Origin: Colimorpha_A sp045591885
GTDB taxonomy: Bacteria; Bacillota; Clostridia; Oscillospirales; CAG-272
Assembly: GCA_045591885.1 (NCBI GenBank)
Contig: JAZNTT010000055.1
Span: 1 to 19,843, forward strand
Length of the DNA stretch: 19,843 bases
Reading direction: 5' to 3'
In this document: piece after piece, positions 15,469 through 19,843 of the stretch
How positions within the stretch are numbered: position 1 is the first letter of the stretch
Layout of the letters: the number at the start of each line of letters is the position of its first letter
Made by a program: the position numbers and the translations under genes
The notes under the pieces: model-generated
Databases searched by the model: none
Told to the model about the DNA's origin: nothing
The model's input: only the letters and a program-made list of their open reading frames with translations

Positions 15469-15532
15469 TTTTTGAGGTCCCCCCTGAGAGTATATGGACA
15501 TAGCTATGGCATGCCTATTTTATTACCTATAC

Positions 15533-15561
15533 ATTATATCACTTTTATTTGTTTTAATCAA
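15533..15561 (-). promoter_or_regulatory. Sigma-A promoter of the solute-binding protein gene
   Basis: On the minus strand TTGATT (15556-15561) and TATAAT (15533-15538) are 17 bases apart. The leader then has two abutting palindromes, GGCATGCC (15508-15515) and CATAGCTATG (15499-15508), just downstream of the start point. These could be an operator or an RNA fold. Confidence 0.75.
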
Positions 15562-15644
15562 CAACATTTTTACGCTATTTTTTTCAAAAAACAAGTTTTG
15601 GCTGTTTGTACAACGTCGCATTTGTTTTTTTGTGCATTTTGTCA

Positions 15645-15674
15645 TGAATTGTTTTTGTTTTTCGCGGAATACTA
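15645..15674 (+). promoter_or_regulatory. Forespore-type (sigma F/G) promoter of gpr
   Basis: TGAATT (15645-15650) and AATACTA (15668-15674) are separated by 17 bases. The sigma-G consensus of Bacillus is close to TGAATA, 17-18 bases, CATACTA, so each box departs by one base. The location about 33 bases before the gpr start, and the forespore expression known for gpr, support this. No sigma-A pair is evident at this place. Confidence 0.65.
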
Positions 15675-15706
15675 ACCTCAAAAAGCACTTACGGGAGAAA
15701 ACAAAA

Positions 15707-16588
15707 ATGAACCGTTTCCTGAAATATGTAAGAACCGACATGGCGCTCGAAGCATGCCCGAACGAGGAAAGCGGAGCTTATCGCGGTATATCGGCTCGCG
15801 AGTATGAAATAAGCGGTATTCCCGTTACTGAAATTTCCGTACTGAACGAAGAGGGCGCATCAATTCTTAACAAGCCAATAGGAAAGTATTTGACGTTCTC
15901 GGTCGGTAAAATATGGTTATGCGGTGATGAAACAGTAAGCGGCGCCGCAAATGCAATCGGTCAGGAAATAAAAACGCTTCTTTATTCATTCGGTGATATA
16001 AAGACTGTACTTGTAGTAGGACTTGGCAACAGAAATATGATATCGGACGCCATCGGCCCTCTCGCTATTAAGGGCGTAACTGCAAACCGACACATAAAGG
16101 AAAGCGATCCTTATCTTTTTCAAAAGCTCGGCTCGCTCTGCACCTGCGCGCTCTCTCCCGGAGTCAGCGCCGAAACGGGGCTTGAAGCGGCAGATATAGT
16201 CAAGGGCGCAGTTGCCGCCTCAGGCACTTCGGCGGTGATAGCGGTCGATGCGCTCGCATCAAAAAGCGTTGACCGTCTCGGTACGACTGTACAGATATCT
16301 AACACCGGTATCATGCCGGGCTCGGGCATCGGAAACCGCAGAAGTGCAATCGACTCTCAGACACTCGGAGTCCCCGTTATTTCAATAGGAGTTCCAACCG
16401 TTGTAGATTCATCAACACTTGTATTCAACGTACTGGAGCGCGCAGGCGTAACTGACATCTCACCCGTGCTCGAAAACGAGCTTGAAAACGGCAAAAGCTT
16501 CTTCGTGACATTAAAAGATGCCGACACCGTTATAAACGAGATGTCAAGGCTTCTTTCTCAGGCAATAAACGTCGCACTGACGGTATAA
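15707..16588 (+). CDS. gpr: Germination protease GPR
   Basis: GPR is the forespore-made zymogen protease that degrades small acid-soluble spore proteins at germination and frees DNA and amino acids. RTDMALEA (9-16) is the N-terminal segment that resembles its own substrate cleavage site. LVVGLGNRNMISDAIGPLA (102-120) carries D114 and VIAVDALAS (177-185) carries D181. These match the two aspartates known as catalytic in the Bacillus enzyme. PGSGIGNRRSAI and PVISIGVPTVVD follow. At 293 residues it is shorter than the roughly 370-residue Bacillus form, mainly in the C-terminal part. GGGAG precedes the ATG; upstream extension of the frame lies before the promoter and is rejected. Confidence 0.96.
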   Translation: MNRFLKYVRTDMALEACPNEESGAYRGISAREYEISGIPVTEISVLNEEGASILNKPIGKYLTFSVGKIWLCGDETVSGAANAIGQEIKTLLYSFGDIKTVLVVGLGNRNMISDAIGPLAIKGVTANRHIKESDPYLFQKLGSLCTCALSPGVSAETGLEAADIVKGAVAASGTSAVIAVDALASKSVDRLGTTVQISNTGIMPGSGIGNRRSAIDSQTLGVPVISIGVPTVVDSSTLVFNVLERAGVTDISPVLENELENGKSFFVTLKDADTVINEMSRLLSQAINVALTV

Positions 16589-16596
16589 ATAACACA

Positions 16597-16627
16597 CCTC
16601 CTAAATATATTTATATAAAAAAGGAGG
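16597..16627 (+). promoter_or_regulatory. Hairpin that would mask the spoIIP ribosome site
   Basis: CCTCCT (16597-16602) is complementary to AGGAGG (16622-16627), the ribosome-binding site six bases before the spoIIP ATG. Between them TATA (16606-16609) can pair with TATA (16614-16617) inside an A-rich internal loop. The fold would hide the ribosome site in the gpr-spoIIP transcript. A role in translation control is inference. Confidence 0.4.
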
Positions 16628-16633
16628 GCAGTC

Positions 16634-17737
16634 ATGCAAAAAATCAATCTCTCGGCAGTGCTTGGTAAAAAGGCGGATTTCGGTGTCATTTTCGACCTCT
16701 GTGCAAAGGCAGTGATTTTGCTTCTTGCCGTATTTATAATGGTTTACAGCTCATTTGATCGGATTTTCGCATTCTCGGCCGACAAGAACGTACCGACGCG
16801 CGACGAGCTTGAAGCGGGAGCCGAGGAGCTTCCGCCAGCGTACCGCGATATTATATTCGAGCGTGAATATCCCCTCGGGCTTGGAATTTACGATACGATA
16901 TTCGCAGATGAAAGCGTAAAGGTTCCAAAGGGCGAGCTTAAAATAAGTGCCACAGACCTCAGCAAAAACCCGATGCCGAATCAAATTTACTTCAAAAACA
17001 AGACCGCATACGATATAAACATTTCAAAATTTCTGACCGCATACGGCGCATCAATTGAGGCATCAAAAAACGAATACGATATGTCGAAGCCGCTCGTCCT
17101 GATATACCACACCCACGGAACGGAGGGCTATGCCGAGGAGGGCAAGGCTTCGTATTCCGCCTCTAAGCTTCCCCGCTCCACCGACATAACGAAAAACGTA
17201 GTCGCAGTCGGTGAATACCTCACGGAAATATTGAACGCAAACGGGATCCCGACCGTCCACGACAAAACAATGCACGACAACGGATCATACAATACTGCCT
17301 ATACCAATTCCGCAAAAAGCGTCAAGGAATACCTGAAAAAATACCCCTCGATAAAATACACCTTTGACATACACCGTGACGCACTCGTAGGTGACACCGT
17401 GGTCTACAAAACCCTTACATACGACGAAAGCACGCCGACAGCACAGCTGATGTTCGTCGTCGGCACCGATGAAGCGGGAGCCGACCATGACGGCTGGCGG
17501 AGAAATCTCTCTTTCGCCGTAAATGCCCAACATTTTCTAATAAGCCGACTGAATAATATAGCAAGACCCATGTCGATACGACGGTCTGCATATAATCAGC
17601 ACTACGCTCATATCGGAGCGCTCATTGAGGTCGGCACCTGTGTGAACACCCTCGCCGAGGCAAAAGCGGCGACGGAGATATTGGGCGAGGTTTTAAGCGG
17701 AATGATACTGTCGGGCGTTCCGCTTTACGGGGAGTAA
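16634..17737 (+). CDS. spoIIP: Stage II sporulation protein P
   Basis: SpoIIP is the amidase/endopeptidase that, with SpoIID and SpoIIM, cuts peptidoglycan at the septum so that the mother cell membrane can engulf the forespore. The protein has 367 residues and one membrane helix near the N-terminus (about 25-47). A linker follows, then the catalytic domain from about 150: YHTHGTEGY (158-166), RSTD (181-184), DIHRD (245-249), NQH (321-323) and GALIEVGTCVNT (328-339) with E332. These hold the zinc-ligand and catalytic residues of amidase-3-like enzymes. The gpr-spoIIP order is also found in Bacillus. I see no separate promoter in the 45-base gap, so early expression would need one I missed within gpr. 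Confidence 0.96.
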   Translation: MQKINLSAVLGKKADFGVIFDLCAKAVILLLAVFIMVYSSFDRIFAFSADKNVPTRDELEAGAEELPPAYRDIIFEREYPLGLGIYDTIFADESVKVPKGELKISATDLSKNPMPNQIYFKNKTAYDINISKFLTAYGASIEASKNEYDMSKPLVLIYHTHGTEGYAEEGKASYSASKLPRSTDITKNVVAVGEYLTEILNANGIPTVHDKTMHDNGSYNTAYTNSAKSVKEYLKKYPSIKYTFDIHRDALVGDTVVYKTLTYDESTPTAQLMFVVGTDEAGADHDGWRRNLSFAVNAQHFLISRLNNIARPMSIRRSAYNQHYAHIGALIEVGTCVNTLAEAKAATEILGEVLSGMILSGVPLYGE

Positions 17738-17740
17738 GCT

Positions 17741-17932
17741 ATGAAGGTAATATGTATAGAAATCAAGATCCTGATGATGATCGTGTTTTTAGCGGTCATT
17801 CTCGGCATCATAACGGTAACACCTTGCGGAGGACAAAAGGGCTTTCTCGGTCGATGCTACGGCTTCGATCAAGGCCGCTGTAAGGAGCTTGCCTGCAAGG
17901 CAAAAAACGCGATGACCGATATGTGTAAGTAA
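17741..17932 (+). CDS. Small cysteine-rich membrane peptide
   Basis: I do not recognise this 63-residue protein. It has one hydrophobic helix (about 9-27) followed by a short, Gly/Lys-rich tail with five cysteines (29, 39, 47, 52, 62). A sixth cysteine is at position 5. It begins three bases after the spoIIP stop and GGGGAG lies six bases before its ATG. It ends against a strong terminator. The layout supports real translation as the third gene of the sporulation unit. The tail could bind a metal or form disulfides. Any tie to engulfment or germination is inferred only from position. Confidence 0.65.
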   Translation: MKVICIEIKILMMIVFLAVILGIITVTPCGGQKGFLGRCYGFDQGRCKELACKAKNAMTDMCK

Positions 17933-17963
17933 AAATATCCGCCCATGCGGGCGGATATTTTTT
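17931..17963. terminator. Bidirectional terminator after the gpr-spoIIP unit
   Basis: Fourteen-base perfect arms (17931-17944 and 17949-17962; core ATATCCGCCC/GGGCGGATAT) flank a four-base loop. T6 follows on the plus strand and the A5 flank gives T5 on the minus strand. It separates the sporulation module from the converging membrane-protein operon. Confidence 0.92.
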
Positions 17964-17967
17964 GTTA

Positions 17968-18714
17968 TTAACTTTGAACGGGATTCAAGCGCTCACGCTT
18001 TTTTTGACGCGACACGCCGACTATGCTAAACATAAACATAATCGCAGCTGCCAACGTTCCATAAATAATCGTGCCGTAGCCGAAAGCGTCATAACAGCAG
18101 GCGAGAGAAAAAAGAGATGCCAAAATTCCTAAAAACCAAGCAATAAGCTTTACTTTTATATGCGGCTTCGACACCATCTTTCCAATCAGATAAGAGGATA
18201 TCGAAGTAAGAGCGAATAAAAACGGCAGTATTAAAAGCAATTCATAATAGATCAGTTCATGCCACGGAGCATACGGAAAGAACAGCAGCGCATTTAATAG
18301 CAAGCTCATAGTAGCGAAGATTATTGTAAATATTTTCGCCGTCTTTTTATTTCCGCTTGGTCTATCCAAATGATAATTCAGTAGCGCCCATATAGCGCAG
18401 ATCAAATACAAAACGCCTTTTATCGGAATATACAGGGTCATAATAGTCTTAAATCTGATTATAAAGACGACGATATCCATCGCGATCATTGCCGAAGCAC
18501 ATGACCAAACAACTATTTTTTTGTGTTTTCTCGGCACTTCGACAGACTCAGCCAAACGCTTTGTGAATCCACAGAAAAGCGGTGGAAGCACAAAAATATT
18601 TAAGAACACAAACAAAAGTCCAAACAAATCAAAGACCTGCCATAATAAATATGCCAGCAGATAAGTAGCAAGATTTAAACTAGCTAAAACAATTACAGTA
18701 TTACGCATTCTCAT
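17968..18714 (-). CDS. Integral membrane protein, about eight helices, unknown function
   Basis: I do not recognise this 248-residue protein. About eight hydrophobic segments fill the chain. A basic cytoplasmic-type loop (KRLAESVEVPRKHKK) lies after the second segment and a basic tail (RQKKRERL) ends it. The ATG has AAGGAG eight bases upstream. It follows the gene at 18758 after 43 bases with no promoter in between and is the last gene of that operon, ended by the terminator at 17931-17963. Its amino acid make-up is typical for a transport or sensing membrane protein, but no motif gives a function. Confidence 0.75.
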   Translation of the reverse strand: MRMRNTVIVLASLNLATYLLAYLLWQVFDLFGLLFVFLNIFVLPPLFCGFTKRLAESVEVPRKHKKIVVWSCASAMIAMDIVVFIIRFKTIMTLYIPIKGVLYLICAIWALLNYHLDRPSGNKKTAKIFTIIFATMSLLLNALLFFPYAPWHELIYYELLLILPFLFALTSISSYLIGKMVSKPHIKVKLIAWFLGILASLFSLACCYDAFGYGTIIYGTLAAAIMFMFSIVGVSRQKKRERLNPVQS

Positions 18715-18757
18715 AATATTTTCTCCTTTCCGACGCGGTGGCAGTGCGGGTTTATTT

Positions 18758-19315
18758 TCAGGTTTCTGTTATTATTTTCTTGCGTTTGCGCACTCTTTTT
18801 ACGATAAACAGCGTGACCGCAGCAATTACGGCAACTATCGCCGCGACAAGGGCTGCGAGGTTAAGGTAAATCGAAGTGTTGTCGGGGTAATCAAGAGTAT
18901 GGGTCTCCCACGTAGCAGGATCGTCGGTCTGACCGCCTTTGCCCGTGCGGCATCTTATCACTATTGATTTTTCGCCCCATTCAATTTCGTATGCACTGTT
19001 TCCTCGGAATATCGAAACTCCGTCGTCAGAATCTATGCTTCCGAGCTTCGGCGCAAGCCATATTTCTATCCAATTAGGAGACGAGCCCTCTACTCCGTAT
19101 ATATCGGAGCCGCCGCCCATTCCGAAGCCCCACTCATCAATAATTAGTGTATATTTACCGTCTGGGGAGTGGATAAGCACGTCTGCTTTATCGCCATATG
19201 CACCTTGGTGCATCGCAAAGCTCAAATAGGAAAGGAAGCCAACCGGAACCAGTATCACGACGGCGAGAATAGAAACTATTGTAATAATCAGGATTTTTTT
19301 CGTTTTCGATGTCAT
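18758..19315 (-). CDS. Membrane-anchored protein with an outer beta-rich domain
   Basis: I cannot name the family. This 185-residue protein has an N-terminal helix (about 8-33), a hydrophilic middle (about 36-149), a second helix (151-172) and a Lys/Arg-rich tail (173-180). The middle has IHSPDGKYTLIIDEWG (48-63), as in small secreted domains with an SPDGKY-type strand, a glycine cluster and several tryptophans. It should lie outside the cell, with both ends inside. AGGAG lies 11 bases before the ATG. It starts one base after the stop of the broken gene upstream (TAAAATG), so translation was probably coupled to it. Confidence 0.75.
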   Translation of the reverse strand: MTSKTKKILIITIVSILAVVILVPVGFLSYLSFAMHQGAYGDKADVLIHSPDGKYTLIIDEWGFGMGGGSDIYGVEGSSPNWIEIWLAPKLGSIDSDDGVSIFRGNSAYEIEWGEKSIVIRCRTGKGGQTDDPATWETHTLDYPDNTSIYLNLAALVAAIVAVIAAVTLFIVKRVRKRKKIITET

Positions 19316-19316
19316 T

Positions 19317-19558
19317 TTACTCGTTACTCCTTTGAATTAGCAAATAATCTACAAAAGCTTCTGTAAACGCTTTCTGTTGATAGTCATATATTGAATAATC
19401 ATCAAGAATAGGCCATTTAATGAAATACGGTGAATGGTCGTTACAATAATCAGTAAGTTTATTATACAACTGAGTTCTCGTCTTATCTCCTATGCCTGCG
19501 TCAATAGGATTACTGTCGTTAAAACAATGGATAACAAGGTTCTAAGGTTCTTTTTCAT
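19317..19558 (-). pseudogene. Small secreted-protein gene with a frameshift
   Basis: GGAGGAGGATTACT precedes an ATG at 19556-19558. The first 22 codons give a clear signal peptide (MKKNLRTLLSIVLTTVI and three more hydrophobic residues), then a TAG stop. A second frame, one base off, stays open from that region to a TAA at 19317-19319. It reads GIGDKTRTQLYNKLTDYCND and about 40 further plausible residues. The 242-base span is not a multiple of three. A base lost or gained near the end of the signal peptide would restore one protein of about 80 residues. It could be a true mutation, a sequencing error, or a 22-residue peptide gene followed by a remnant. Confidence 0.6.
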
Positions 19559-19646
19559 AGTAATCCTCCTCCATATTAAATTGTTTAAGGTCTTGGTGTT
19601 GGAAAGCTTAATAGATTGCAGGACTTAAACTTTGTTCGCTGTAATT

Positions 19647-19675
19647 ATTATATCATAATACAGTTGACATTGCAA
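19647..19675 (-). promoter_or_regulatory. Promoter of the three-gene membrane operon
   Basis: On the minus strand TTGCAA (19670-19675) is 17 bases from TATAAT (19647-19652). Transcription would start near 19640, about 80 bases before the ATG of the frameshifted gene. No other promoter is seen for the two downstream membrane-protein genes. Confidence 0.7.
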
Positions 19676-19738
19676 TAGATTTGTCATGTTTTCGGAACAA
19701 TATACATTTAACTAAAGTGTTTATTGTGCAAAATAGTA

Positions 19739-19773
19739 AAACCTCTCCAAGCGATTTACGCTTGGAGAGGTTT
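19739..19773 (-). terminator. Terminator of the gene running off the right edge
   Basis: Perfect 15-base arms (19739-19753 and 19759-19773; core CCTCTCCAAGCG/CGCTTGGAGAGG) flank a five-base loop. It lies one base beyond the stop of the partial gene, and a T4 run follows on the minus strand. Confidence 0.88.
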
Positions 19774-19774
19774 A

Positions 19775-19843
19775 TTATTCCTCGGAGCAAAATCCGATCA
19801 CAAACAGCTCGCGCAGGCGTTCCTTTTTGCCCTGCGCGTAAAG
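19775..19843 (-). CDS. C-terminal end of a gene cut by the window edge
   Basis: A minus-strand frame enters from the right edge and ends at the TAA at 19775-19777. The 22 visible residues include QGKKERLRELFVIGFCSEE, a charged C-terminal tail. The base composition is that of coding DNA here, and the stop sits directly before a perfect terminator, so a real gene end is likely. The family cannot be told from this piece. Confidence 0.6.
   Translation of the reverse strand, partial: LYAQGKKERLRELFVIGFCSEE

Noticed and set aside
19434..19628. Plus-strand open frame of 64 codons
   Set aside because: It runs opposite the frameshifted signal-peptide gene and its promoter region, has no ribosome site, and the minus-strand reading has a ribosome site and signal peptide.
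1..19843. CRISPR array, tRNA, rRNA or insertion sequence
   Set aside because: I saw no regularly spaced repeats, no tRNA-like cloverleaf, no rRNA sequence and no transposase or terminal repeats when reading both strands.

Overview
The window looks like a chromosomal segment of an endospore-forming Clostridia (Firmicutes), probably an Oscillospiraceae-type or related anaerobe. The evidence is a gpr-spoIIP pair, a sigma-H-like sigma factor, a DUF4364 protein, many A/G-rich Shine-Dalgarno sites, TATAAT-type promoters and short, tight operons. This taxonomic placement is inferred from gene content only. Most genes have moderate GC. The GNAT gene at the left edge and the region right of about 19300 are visibly more AT-rich.

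Left edge (1-770): a GNAT N-acetyltransferase behind its own promoter and an unusually structured leader with four consecutive hairpins. The last hairpin reaches the start codon. A bidirectional terminator closes the unit. 810-2544 (minus): a single-gene unit for an acyl-CoA synthetase with a strong sigma-A promoter. 2584-9246 (minus): a seven-gene operon with gaps from a 4-base overlap to 17 bases, read as upp, pncC (CinA C-terminal domain), an LtaS-like sulfatase-fold membrane enzyme, proB, proA, proC, rnhA. It starts at a clear promoter and ends in a hairpin that overlaps the rnhA stop. It combines uracil salvage, NMN deamidation, cell-envelope polymer synthesis, the complete glutamate-to-proline pathway and RNA:DNA hybrid removal.

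9306-10726 (plus): a consensus promoter drives an MFS-like transporter and a small secreted or membrane protein, divergent from upp. 10730-10955 (minus) appears to hold a decayed gene. 10958-13730 is a run of minus-strand genes: an eight-helix membrane protein, a double zinc-ribbon protein, a sigma-H-like factor with a TTG start, and a DUF4364 winged-helix protein. 12943-13081 is AT-rich and I see no gene in it. 13744-15561 (minus) is an orphan family-5 solute-binding lipoprotein without transporter genes beside it.

15645-17963 (plus) is the sporulation module: a forespore-type (sigma F/G) promoter, gpr, spoIIP and a 63-residue membrane peptide rich in cysteine, then a strong terminator. 17968-19675 (minus) is an operon of two unrecognised membrane proteins. 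It is headed by a small secreted-protein gene that is frameshifted in this sequence. The last bases hold the 3' end of another minus-strand gene and its terminator. I see no CRISPR array, tRNA, rRNA, transposase or intact insertion sequence.
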